DNA of 6,573 bases from an uncultured Pseudomonadota bacterium (GTDB lineage: Bacteria; Pseudomonadota; Alphaproteobacteria; Rs-D84). The stretch spans positions 1 through 6,573 of the forward strand of contig CACYQE010000043.1 of the NCBI GenBank assembly GCA_902776515.1, given 5' to 3'. A program made the translations under genes and the position numbers. Below are positions 1-6,573 of this stretch, piece by piece. A model generated the notes under the pieces. That model did no database searches. It saw only the letters and a list, made by a program, of their open reading frames with translations, and was not told where the DNA came from. The first letter of the stretch is position 1. Each line of letters opens with the position of its first letter.

Positions 1-1777
1 TTTTATATAAACCGCTTTCCGCTTTGTCATAAACAACCTGGGATTCAATACCGGGTGTTAACCCAAGTGCGGTTTTATCGGCCTTTAATTGGTCGGCCAA
101 TGTTTTATATTCTGTGTAATATTGAATAAGTTCGTTGCCGCCCGGTAAAATAATATCCTGGGTCGAATAGTCATATTTTTGGCTTTTGCCATAGTCGCAT
201 TTGAACGTTGTGAGATATGCCCCCATTTCTTCTTCTGCGTCTGCATCAGATTTTTGTTCACTGATGGCTTGGGCCATTTCCATTCCCCCAATACCGGTCA
301 TCGCACTTGATGCCCCGGAAACCAGACCGTGGGCGATGTCACGCTTTTTTCTAACTTTTTCTTTTGCTTTCTCTTTTTCGTATTCAAGACAGATTTTGTT
401 TTCTGGCACATAGGAACACACTGCATCAAGTTTATAACTACACCATTCATCAGGATGATCATGGCAGTGACCATAGTTTTGGTTGATGGATTTTTGAAAA
501 TGTTTTGCTGCTTCTATAATATCATCATTTATTTTGGCCCCGGCATTCAAAAATACTCTTATAATATCTTGGTCTTCATACAAAGGTCTGGGCGGGCTTC
601 CATAACGATAATCATTACCACAAAATATTTTCAAAGCATTTGTAAAATCTACGTTTGGCAAATCTCGCTTTATTTCGGTTATAAACCAACTATATTCCTG
701 GGGGCCAATATTATCCGAAGTACATAAATATTCAAGTGGATTATTTCCATCTTTTAACATAAATTTTAACCCTTGGGATCTTGCACATTTGAAATATTCA
801 AATGGAAAACCAGAATGTTCATATTCTATGGTTTTGCAACGCATAATTTCACCAAGAATATCAATATTATCAATAATATTTGGCTTTGTTTTATCTAACA
901 AAAAAGACAATGTATCACAAGCAATCTTTACATTTTCGTCACGAGATGCGAACAACCGTTGGACCGAAACGTTATCTTTTATAAAAGGTTTTTCTAAGTC
1001 GTTTAAATTTATACGATTATTCGCAACAAGATGTTTTATTAACTCAAAATTTCTATTTAAATCTGTTATATGTTCTTCTTTGTTTTCGTTTGGCCCTGAA
1101 GAAGAAATCTCGGGAAAATACCCGCCACTAACCACCCCGGTTTTCAAATCAAGCCCGTTATCCAACAAAAAATCCAACATTTCATACTGTTGTGTCTTTA
1201 ATGCGGTCGATATTACTTCTGTGCCTGTTATTTGCTTCATAACACTTTTATCTTTTTCGACACACTTTTTTACAGATTGTAGATTATTCCTTGTTATGTG
1301 TTCATGTATATGTTTTGTTGTGCAATCATTTTTATTATATAAAATGCATTTATCACCATCGTTAAATTTTTCATCTGGACAAAAACACGTTAACTTAATT
1401 ATTCCAAAAGAAGAATCTAGTGGATTAGAAAGAGATGGCTCTAAATACTCCATGTTGCCGCCGGATTCATTACAGGCGTTTGCCTTTGAAAGTTCTTCTT
1501 CTGGGCGACAAAAGCCGTTTATTAACACGAAATTTTTGTTGCATTTTTTAACAACGCAATTACCGTTTTCATCAAATCTTGCGGATGCAACGCTATCGGG
1601 GGCGTTGGCAACGCTGGGCGAACATTTGTCACTTGCTGTGGCTGAAAAACAAAATATAGAAAATACAGCAAAACAGAATGCAATCGAGAAAATTTGGTAT
1701 CTGTCAACCCCTATAACGCCGCCAGGCGTTTTACTCTCTAGGTTTCCGCTAGATTTTATAAAAACACAATTTCTCAT
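1..1777 (-). CDS. Exported Cys-rich protein with degenerate ankyrin-like repeats, 3' end missing
   Basis: I do not recognise a named family. The minus strand is open for 592 codons from ATG 1777 to the left edge, so the C-terminus is missing. The start is supported by AGGA seven bases upstream. Residues 1-27 form a long polar N-region, about 29-45 are hydrophobic, and A46-T47-A48 fits signal peptidase I, so export is likely. The remainder has 20 cysteines. The first 150 residues hold small Cys modules (C74-x4-C79-x10-C90; C131-x-C133-P-x10-C144) resembling EGF-like or disulfide-knot units. Residues about 188-212, 243-260, 284-303 and 403-426 look like degenerate ankyrin helices (for example EMLDFLLDNGLDL and IIRVFLNAGAKIN) but lack the classic TPLH. 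A second Cys group (438, 446, 454, 463) precedes a Lys/Glu-rich helix (464-480) and a Gly/Ala/Ser segment (484-498). It lies 29 bases downstream of the coiled-coil gene on the same strand, probably in one operon. The gene call is firm and the repeat assignment is inference. Confidence 0.85.
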   Translation of the reverse strand, partial: MRNCVFIKSSGNLESKTPGGVIGVDRYQIFSIAFCFAVFSIFCFSATASDKCSPSVANAPDSVASARFDENGNCVVKKCNKNFVLINGFCRPEEELSKANACNESGGNMEYLEPSLSNPLDSSFGIIKLTCFCPDEKFNDGDKCILYNKNDCTTKHIHEHITRNNLQSVKKCVEKDKSVMKQITGTEVISTALKTQQYEMLDFLLDNGLDLKTGVVSGGYFPEISSSGPNENKEEHITDLNRNFELIKHLVANNRINLNDLEKPFIKDNVSVQRLFASRDENVKIACDTLSFLLDKTKPNIIDNIDILGEIMRCKTIEYEHSGFPFEYFKCARSQGLKFMLKDGNNPLEYLCTSDNIGPQEYSWFITEIKRDLPNVDFTNALKIFCGNDYRYGSPPRPLYEDQDIIRVFLNAGAKINDDIIEAAKHFQKSINQNYGHCHDHPDEWCSYKLDAVCSYVPENKICLEYEKEKAKEKVRKKRDIAHGLVSGASSAMTGIGGMEMAQAISEQKSDADAEEEMGAYLTTFKCDYGKSQKYDYSTQDIILPGGNELIQYYTEYKTLADQLKADKTALGLTPGIESQVVYDKAESGLYK

Positions 1778-1784
1778 ATAATCA

Positions 1785-1788
1785 TCCT
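1785..1788 (-). promoter_or_regulatory. Shine-Dalgarno AGGA for the exported Cys-rich protein
   Basis: On the minus strand AGGA stands seven bases before ATG 1777. A nearer ATG (1787-1785) overlaps this site, but it reads only three codons before TGA. The site therefore fixes the start at 1777, within the 29-base gap after the upstream gene's TAA (1809-1807). Confidence 0.6.
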
Positions 1789-1806
1789 GTGAAATTTTTT
1801 TGTTTT

Positions 1807-3735
1807 TTATGACATCTGGGCGGATATTGCGTTGTATATTTGTCCCAAGTCCGTTTTTATTAAACCCGCCGTCAATTTATCGGGGGCATCTGTTTGCTTT
1901 GCCACGGCCAGTATTTTATCAAAACTGCGAACGAATTGTGTTGCCTGGGAACGGAAAACAGAATCAGATTTGATTAAATCACGTACCTGCTTTTTGTTTG
2001 CAGCTTTCAACATTTTTGCCATCCACTTTGCAAAAATGGTTTTGTCGCCGTCATGATATTTTTTCCATACTATATCAGGAATTTCGGCCCCCATTGTACG
2101 CGTTAAATCCAATGCTTGTTCATACATTTTATCAAAATCTCGTTCGCTTTGTGTCAAAAAGTCGCGACTGCTAATACGTGCAAAACCTTCGGTTTTGGTC
2201 GCGTTTATCGCATCCATTGGTGCGGTGGCCCGTGCAACCATCATTTGTTTGTTTAATGTTTGCATTGTGTCGACAGCCTTGGCGTAATCGGCCATCAAAT
2301 CAATCATTTGTTGACGCGATTGGCCGGCAAGGTTATCCAAGTGAGCCGCAGAATCAACCAACGAAGTTGTGGAATTTTCAACCGTTTCCTTGATTTCTTT
2401 TATGCGACTATCTAATTGTCCAACAATTTTTTCAAGGTTTTGACCGGCTTCACCAGATGTTTGTGCTAAATCGGGCAGGGCGGAATAATAACGTTCTATC
2501 AATTCTGATAATGGTTTTAATTGGGTGGTGGTTTCAGTCGACATTTTGATAAGTTCTTGTGACTGTTCGGATAATTGCGTGTGTGCCGTATTCATTTCTA
2601 TCAATGTTTTTCGAACGCCTGTGGCCATGGCTTTGACAGAATCCGAAAATACGGTCGCCGCGGCCTTGGTATCATTTAATGTGGTGTTTGCAACACCAGA
2701 AACAGTTTTAAGTTCGGAAACAACATCCGTGGCAAAATCTTTTATTTCATTATCAAAATGATTGGTCAGGCCAGACAATTCGTTTGATATACTGCGTACA
2801 GAGCTTTCCGTTTCTGTGGCCGATGCCATAACTGTTTTCACCGCTTCGGTTAATTTTTTGATTTGTTTTTCAACAGAAGATTCCGCTAATAATACCTGGC
2901 CACCAACAACATTTGCCGTTGTGGTTAATGTATTCATCTGAGAAGTTAATTGTTTTTTGCTTTGTTTACCAAACGTATCCAATTTCGTTAAATAGCTGCT
3001 TAATAATTTGTCGTTTGTATTCATGACGTTTTCATATTCGCCAGATACGTTTTTAAGATTTGTGAAACCATCAAGCGTTGTTTTGCCAAGTTCTGTGATA
3101 CTGTCACGCATTTCTTGGGATTCAGAAGTTATTTTTTTGAATTGTTCTGAATTTGTATCAAACGCATCTTTCAATTCTTCTGATAATACCTTGCTGTTTG
3201 TGTTCCACTGTTCGATGGCTTGTTCTAATTGTGCAATCTTGTTTGTTGAATCTGTTGTAGTTTCAGTAACTTGTTTCATAACGTTGTCAACGGTTGTTGC
3301 AAATTTATCGGTTGCGGACTGAGCATTTTGCCATGAATCTGAATTAACTATAGAATTTAAACCATTAACAGTGTTGTCAATGCGGTTAGACATTTGGGCA
3401 ATACGTTGTGTTGCAGAATCAGCAATTTTAACCAATTCTTCATTACGAACGCTTAGCTCTTTTTTCAACTCGTTAGCTGTTGCTATCTGTGATTTAAGAT
3501 TGTCGTGTATTACCTGAAAACAAGCGGTTATTTTTGCAATTTCATCGGCCATAATTGTTTGTAACACACGGGATGCATCTTGGACTTTTGCACGTTCTGG
3601 TTCGGTCATAATACCAAGTAATGCACGCATAACTTTCTGGGAACGTCTGGATATGAAAAACAGACAGGTTAAAACAATCACCAATAACCCACCAAGCCCC
3701 AGACCAATATAAAGAAATAACGCGTTAAATTCCAT
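1807..3735 (-). CDS. Membrane-anchored long coiled-coil protein, unknown function
   Basis: No named family is recognised. The frame gives 642 residues from ATG 3735, or 650 from ATG 3759. I prefer 3735 because a G-run (3750-3745) sits nine bases upstream, whereas 3759 has no purine-rich site and overlaps a TATAAT. In 650-residue numbering, about 14-36 form one transmembrane helix followed by RR, K and R. This suggests N-terminus out and the bulk in the cytoplasm. Residues about 55-520 are almost wholly helical and rich in Ser, Thr, Asn, Gln, Lys and Glu, with heptad-like spacing and no Cys after residue 80. Residues about 527-650 form a denser, basic helical domain (for example DIVWKKYHDGDK) that is probably globular. 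The plan recalls RmuC, EzrA or chemoreceptor-like scaffolds, but I see no receptor hairpin-tip motif, HAMP region or RmuC nuclease signature. It is probably co-transcribed with the exported Cys-rich gene. A structural or envelope-scaffold role is inference only. Confidence 0.88.
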   Translation of the reverse strand: MEFNALFLYIGLGLGGLLVIVLTCLFFISRRSQKVMRALLGIMTEPERAKVQDASRVLQTIMADEIAKITACFQVIHDNLKSQIATANELKKELSVRNEELVKIADSATQRIAQMSNRIDNTVNGLNSIVNSDSWQNAQSATDKFATTVDNVMKQVTETTTDSTNKIAQLEQAIEQWNTNSKVLSEELKDAFDTNSEQFKKITSESQEMRDSITELGKTTLDGFTNLKNVSGEYENVMNTNDKLLSSYLTKLDTFGKQSKKQLTSQMNTLTTTANVVGGQVLLAESSVEKQIKKLTEAVKTVMASATETESSVRSISNELSGLTNHFDNEIKDFATDVVSELKTVSGVANTTLNDTKAAATVFSDSVKAMATGVRKTLIEMNTAHTQLSEQSQELIKMSTETTTQLKPLSELIERYYSALPDLAQTSGEAGQNLEKIVGQLDSRIKEIKETVENSTTSLVDSAAHLDNLAGQSRQQMIDLMADYAKAVDTMQTLNKQMMVARATAPMDAINATKTEGFARISSRDFLTQSERDFDKMYEQALDLTRTMGAEIPDIVWKKYHDGDKTIFAKWMAKMLKAANKKQVRDLIKSDSVFRSQATQFVRSFDKILAVAKQTDAPDKLTAGLIKTDLGQIYNAISAQMS

Positions 3736-3744
3736 TTTTGTTCG

Positions 3745-3750
3745 CCCCCC
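3745..3750 (-). promoter_or_regulatory. G-run acting as Shine-Dalgarno for the coiled-coil gene
   Basis: Six consecutive G residues on the minus strand end nine bases before ATG 3735 and could pair with the CCUCC anti-Shine-Dalgarno using one G-U pair. This is the only ribosome-binding candidate near either start. It favours 3735 over the upstream in-frame ATG at 3759. Confidence 0.45.
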
Positions 3751-3757
3751 ATACGCC

Positions 3758-3763
3758 ATTATA
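3758..3763 (-). promoter_or_regulatory. Possible -10 box (TATAAT) for the coiled-coil gene
   Basis: A perfect TATAAT on the minus strand overlaps the upstream candidate start codon at 3759. If used, transcription would begin near 3751, just before the G-run, and would exclude ATG 3759 from the message. No good -35 box lies at 16-18 bases; the hexamer at 17-base spacing reads GCAAGG. The call is weak, because A/T-rich DNA yields such hexamers by chance. Confidence 0.3.
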
Positions 3764-3800
3764 AAACAAGTATCATATATCCTTGCAGTCCTGTGAACTT

Positions 3801-3806
3801 TATACT
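3801..3806 (+). promoter_or_regulatory. addA: Possible -10 box (TATACT) for addA
   Basis: TATACT matches the -10 consensus at five of six positions and lies 29 bases before ATG 3836. That would give a short leader starting near 3812-3814 and containing the AAGGA ribosome-binding site. No convincing -35 is present: TTGCAG at 3783-3788 is only 12 bases upstream. Some promoter for addA must lie in or near this divergent gap unless the gene is read from farther left, which opposite-strand neighbours make unlikely. Confidence 0.3.
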
Positions 3807-3825
3807 AGAATTGAAAAAATAAAGC

Positions 3826-3830
3826 AAGGA
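3826..3830 (+). promoter_or_regulatory. addA: Shine-Dalgarno AAGGA for addA
   Basis: AAGGA is five bases upstream of ATG 3836, a good site that supports this start. The helicase's Q-motif (LSPEQEIAA) begins at residue 7, as expected for a complete N-terminus. Confidence 0.65.
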
Positions 3831-3835
3831 CATAA

Positions 3836-6466
3836 ATGATAAAAAAAGAACCTTTATCCCCAGAACAAGAAATTGCCGCAAACCCATCAGAAAACATTTG
3901 GGTTCAGGCAAATGCCGGAACTGGCAAGACCAGCGTTTTGGTTCAACGGCTTTTGCGTATTCTTTTTCGTACCCGTGATGCGGAATCATCGGGAATTTTA
4001 TGTCTTACATATACAAATGCTGCGGCCGGCGAAATGAGAAATCGTATTTTGGCGGCGTTGCGAAATTGGGCGTTGGCAGATGACGATGTTTTACGGGATT
4101 TGTTACAGGGTGTTTCTGTAAATAAAACACCAACAGATGAAGACATCGTTAATGCTCGCAAAATATTTTTTAAATATATTGATTCGCCAGAGATATTAAA
4201 AATAAAAACTATTCACGGTTTTTGTGAAGAAATTTTACACCGTTTCCCAACCGAGGCGGGTATATCGCCAGTGTGGTCTTTGGTATCAGATGCATCTCAA
4301 CGCGTTCTGTTGCACGAAGCATTAGAAAAATTGATAAACAATCCCGAAAATGACCCGAAAACTTTGGGGGCTTTTAATCGAATAGTCAATGTTGTTTCCG
4401 AATACAGAATAGATGATTTGTTGCGATATATCGGAAACCAATATAAAAACTTCTTTTTGGCAAATGATTTTGTTAAATATCGCAAATACTTTGTTGAAAA
4501 TATTACAAAAATATTAAATATCAACGGTCACAAAAATACGTCTTTTTCGGTGAAAGAACTTGAAAATATAATAAATTGCATAGAAAGCGATAAAAAAGCC
4601 GGGAAAACATTACAAAATATTGTTAACTTAACAAAACAATATATTGAAAATACGATTGATTTTGAAAAATATAAAACTGCGTATTTAACCAAGGAAGGAA
4701 CGCCTATAAAGAACCTGGCAAAACGTGATTTTCTGGCCCGAGAGCAAGAAAGAGTTTTTGAAAAGAATCAACAATTGGTTAATCAAAGTATTTTTGATGA
4801 CACGATTGCTTTATTTGATTTATCTGCAGCATTTGCAAAGACATATCAATCGCTAAAACAGTCAAATAATGTTTTAGATTTTGAAGATTTAATTTTGTAT
4901 ACCCACAAACTGTTTTCTAATCCGGAAACAATGGGGTGGGTTTTGTCACAGTTAGATTTGTCTTTGTCGCATATATTGGTGGACGAAGCCCAAGATACCG
5001 GCCCTTTACAGTGGTCTTTGTTGCGATTATTGGCGGGGGATTTTTTTGCCGAAGGCGATAAAACCGACACACCGCGTTCGTTGTTTGTTGTTGGCGACAC
5101 AAAACAGTCTATCTATGGTTTCCAAGGTGCCGACCCAAAAGCTTTTGCATCAAGTCGCGAACAGATAGCCAGCTTTATAAAAAACAATGCACGACAAATT
5201 CGCGAAATCCCGCTCACACAGAGTTTTAGATCTGTTGAACCTATATTACAAACAGTGGATAAATTTTTTGGTAATGAAATCATCGCAAAAAAGGTTGGTT
5301 TTTTGAACAATCCGCACAAATGCTTTCGGGTTGGCCAACGGGGTTTGGTCGAAATTCATGGTTTGGTTTCGGCGAAAAGCGAAGATTCCCAGAACGATAA
5401 AAAAACTTACATATCTACAATTGCAAACCAAATAGAAGATTTGATAAAAAACAAGGGCCGCAGTGCAAAAGACATTATGGTTTTGGTACAACAACGACAA
5501 CCCTTTGCTGTATTGATGTCGAACGAATTAAAACGCCGTGGTATTGCGGTTGCAGGCAGTGACAGAGTGGTTTTACCTAATTTTCCGGTTATCAAAGATT
5601 TTATGAATCTGTTGCGTTTTTGTATAAATCAATCAGACAGTTACAGTTTGGGGTGCGTGCTCAAAAGCCCTATGTTTGCATTAACCGATGCAGATGTCTA
5701 TGCAATTTGCGAGGTTAGAAACCGTGAAAACAACCACAGAAAGCAAGGAAACAAGGATTCCGAACAAGTACCGTTGATAGATTTCGTTAAATCAGAGCGA
5801 CCCGATATTTACACCGTTTTACAGGATATAATTCAAATGTATTCTGTTTCTGGGCCGTATAAATTCTTTACATACTTGTTGAACACACACAAGGTCCGTG
5901 AAAAAATGGTGGCCGCCCTTGGAACACAGATAATAGAACCATTAGAAGAATTTATGACAATGTGCTTGGCTTATGAAAGAACACAACCAGGAACATTAAA
6001 ACATTTCCTTAAATGGTTTATCACGGGTGCCAGTGAAGTGAAACGCGATATGGATTCGGGCGAGGGCGTTCGTATAGTTACTGTTCACGGCAGCAAAGGT
6101 TTGCAATCCCCAGTTGTGTTTTTAATCGATACTGTATCTATGCCCAAATCGGAAAACATTTATAATCTTAAATCAGAAAATGCGAACTTTCCACTGTGGA
6201 TTTGGACTGCAAACAAATCAAACGGTTTTAGCAACGAATTCAAAGAAATTGTTTCGTATCAACAAGATAAAGACATAGAAGAAAGTTTTAGATTATTATA
6301 CGTTGCCATGACACGGGCACGTGATGAACTTTATATTTATGGGTTTAGTCCGTATACCAAGGCACCCGAACTTTCGTGGCATAATATGTTGTGGCAAACA
6401 CTTTCAAACGATGAAAGCATTAGCGTTTCAAATAACATAATAAGGATTTCTAATTATGACGAATAA
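3836..6466 (+). CDS. addA: AddA-type double-strand break repair helicase lacking its nuclease domain
   Basis: This is a superfamily 1A (UvrD/Rep/RecB-like) 3'-5' DNA helicase. In AddAB/RexAB it unwinds and processes double-strand ends for RecA-dependent repair. All motifs are visible in order: Q-motif near Q11; Walker A ANAGTGKT (25-32); Ia LTYTNAAAGEM (57-67); Ic KIKTIHGFC (122-130); II LVDEAQDTG (381-389, with D383 and E384 as Walker B); III VVGDTKQSIYGFQGADP (418-434); IV TQSFRS (461-466); V IVTVHGSKGLQSPVV (747-761); VI YVAMTRARDELY (822-833). Residues 200-320 are an Asn/Lys-rich helical insertion in the 1B region. The protein has 876 residues, against about 1,100-1,200 for alphaproteobacterial AddA, and ends about 45 residues after motif VI. 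The usual C-terminal PD-(D/E)XK nuclease is absent from this chain and appears to start in the overlapping next gene. The helicase core looks intact, so ATPase and translocase activity are expected. No addB lies directly upstream, where many relatives have it. UvrD or PcrA is less likely given the length, insertions and nuclease neighbour. Confidence 0.93.
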   Translation: MIKKEPLSPEQEIAANPSENIWVQANAGTGKTSVLVQRLLRILFRTRDAESSGILCLTYTNAAAGEMRNRILAALRNWALADDDVLRDLLQGVSVNKTPTDEDIVNARKIFFKYIDSPEILKIKTIHGFCEEILHRFPTEAGISPVWSLVSDASQRVLLHEALEKLINNPENDPKTLGAFNRIVNVVSEYRIDDLLRYIGNQYKNFFLANDFVKYRKYFVENITKILNINGHKNTSFSVKELENIINCIESDKKAGKTLQNIVNLTKQYIENTIDFEKYKTAYLTKEGTPIKNLAKRDFLAREQERVFEKNQQLVNQSIFDDTIALFDLSAAFAKTYQSLKQSNNVLDFEDLILYTHKLFSNPETMGWVLSQLDLSLSHILVDEAQDTGPLQWSLLRLLAGDFFAEGDKTDTPRSLFVVGDTKQSIYGFQGADPKAFASSREQIASFIKNNARQIREIPLTQSFRSVEPILQTVDKFFGNEIIAKKVGFLNNPHKCFRVGQRGLVEIHGLVSAKSEDSQNDKKTYISTIANQIEDLIKNKGRSAKDIMVLVQQRQPFAVLMSNELKRRGIAVAGSDRVVLPNFPVIKDFMNLLRFCINQSDSYSLGCVLKSPMFALTDADVYAICEVRNRENNHRKQGNKDSEQVPLIDFVKSERPDIYTVLQDIIQMYSVSGPYKFFTYLLNTHKVREKMVAALGTQIIEPLEEFMTMCLAYERTQPGTLKHFLKWFITGASEVKRDMDSGEGVRIVTVHGSKGLQSPVVFLIDTVSMPKSENIYNLKSENANFPLWIWTANKSNGFSNEFKEIVSYQQDKDIEESFRLLYVAMTRARDELYIYGFSPYTKAPELSWHNMLWQTLSNDESISVSNNIIRISNYDE
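6442..6446 (+). promoter_or_regulatory. Shine-Dalgarno AAGGA inside addA for the nuclease gene
   Basis: AAGGA lies nine bases before ATG 6456, within the last codons of addA. It directly follows or overlaps TAA 6441-6443, which closes the nuclease frame upstream. Together these define 6456 as the earliest ATG start and suggest re-initiation or coupled translation by ribosomes finishing addA at 6464-6466. Confidence 0.6.
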
Positions 6467-6573
6467 ATTGTTGTCTTTGATTAATAATGAAAATCGTGCA
6501 AGTATAGCGGTCGAGACAGGAAACGCAATGCACGCACTGTTACAGAAAGTATTTTATCCATGCAACGATGGAT
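6456..6573 (+). CDS. Start of separate AddA/RecB-family nuclease subunit (3' end missing)
   Basis: ATG 6456 overlaps the last 11 bases of addA in the +1 frame. The frame is open to the right edge for 39 codons. Residues 19-30 (VETGNAMHALLQ) match the G-x3-H-x2-L start of the RecB/AddA-type PD-(D/E)XK nuclease fold. In E. coli RecB the equivalent histidine, H956, helps bind the catalytic metal; here it would be H26. In normal AddA this motif follows helicase motif VI on the same chain. The catalytic D, D/E-x-K and Q-x3-Y elements would lie beyond the window. The gene has its own AAGGA site and no in-frame ATG earlier. The likely role is the nuclease half of a split AddA, working with the upstream helicase chain. 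A standalone Cas4-like or other PD-(D/E)XK nuclease, or AddB, are less likely alternatives from so short a piece. The call depends mainly on one motif plus position. Confidence 0.7.
   Translation, partial: MTNKLLSLINNENRASIAVETGNAMHALLQKVFYPCNDG

Noticed and set aside
201..727. Two overlapping plus-strand open frames of 70 and 132 codons.
   Set aside because: Both are antisense to the C-terminal part of the exported Cys-rich protein, with Phe/Ile-rich translations and no domain or ribosome-binding support.
789..1781. A 330-codon plus-strand open frame.
   Set aside because: It is antisense to the minus-strand frame that runs unbroken for 592 codons with a ribosome-binding site, signal peptide and Cys modules. 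Its product is Ser/Phe/Ile-rich without recognisable domains, typical of an antisense reading of an A/T-rich gene, and it has no clear Shine-Dalgarno sequence.
1778..1806. Terminator between the two minus-strand genes.
   Set aside because: The 29-base gap has a T/A-rich run but no stem-loop, so the two genes are more likely co-transcribed.
1832..3322. Several plus-strand open frames of 71-104 codons inside the coiled-coil gene.
   Set aside because: They are antisense to a continuous helical coding frame, and their compositions mirror it.
1807..3735. Identity as a methyl-accepting chemotaxis receptor.
   Set aside because: The long helical region is superficially similar, but there is one transmembrane helix only, no HAMP-like region and no conserved hairpin-tip sequence. 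Instead there is a C-terminal globular domain.
1807..3735. Identity as RmuC.
   Set aside because: RmuC also has an N-terminal membrane helix and coiled coil, but it carries a recognisable restriction-endonuclease-like core. The C-terminal 120 residues here are helical and show no such signature.
3759..3989. Minus-strand frame of 76 codons ending at the coiled-coil gene's upstream start.
   Set aside because: Most of it is antisense to the conserved N-terminus of AddA, including the Walker A region. Only its last five codons lie in the intergenic gap, and these are reported as a possible leader.
6430..6470. Programmed ribosomal frameshift producing a full-length AddA.
   Set aside because: No heptameric slippery sequence or prfB-like shift site is visible in the only usable interval (6444-6463). 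A separate start with its own ribosome-binding site explains the data better.

Overview
The window looks like ordinary chromosomal DNA from an AT-rich alphaproteobacterium, most plausibly a small-genome or host/gut-associated one. The lineage call is an inference. It rests on an AddA-type recombination helicase whose motifs (ANAGTGKT, HGSKGLQ, YVAMTRAR) have the alphaproteobacterial form, on A/T-ending codons, and on lineage-specific-looking secreted and coiled-coil proteins. No tRNA, rRNA, CRISPR array, insertion sequence or phage gene was seen, and there is no gene-free stretch longer than about 100 bases.

Layout. Positions 1-1777 (minus strand) hold a large open frame that runs off the left edge. 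Its first 592 codons encode an exported, cysteine-rich protein with degenerate ankyrin-like helical repeats. Twenty-nine bases upstream of it, also on the minus strand, positions 1807-3735 (or 3759) encode a membrane-anchored, very long helical/coiled-coil protein with a small C-terminal globular domain. These two genes probably form one transcription unit. A short divergent intergenic region of about 76-100 bases follows. On the plus strand, 3836-6466 encodes the UvrD/Rep-type helicase part of AddA, and 6456-6573 begins a separate, overlapping gene that opens with the RecB/AddA-family nuclease signature and runs off the right edge.

How the genes work together. AddA normally carries helicase and nuclease on one chain of roughly 1,100-1,200 residues. 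Here the helicase chain stops about 45 residues after motif VI. The nuclease part restarts in another frame from its own ATG, with its own Shine-Dalgarno sequence inside the helicase gene. The simplest reading is a naturally split AddA whose two pieces are translationally coupled and reassemble for double-strand-break repair. The minus-strand pair has no recognisable pathway. One protein is a membrane-bound, probably cytoplasm-facing coiled coil. The other is exported and Cys-rich, and could act at the envelope or on a host or partner.

The observations most worth following up are the split AddA and the exported Cys-rich ankyrin-like protein. The latter is easy to miss because its gene has no stop codon inside the window and long antisense open frames mask it.
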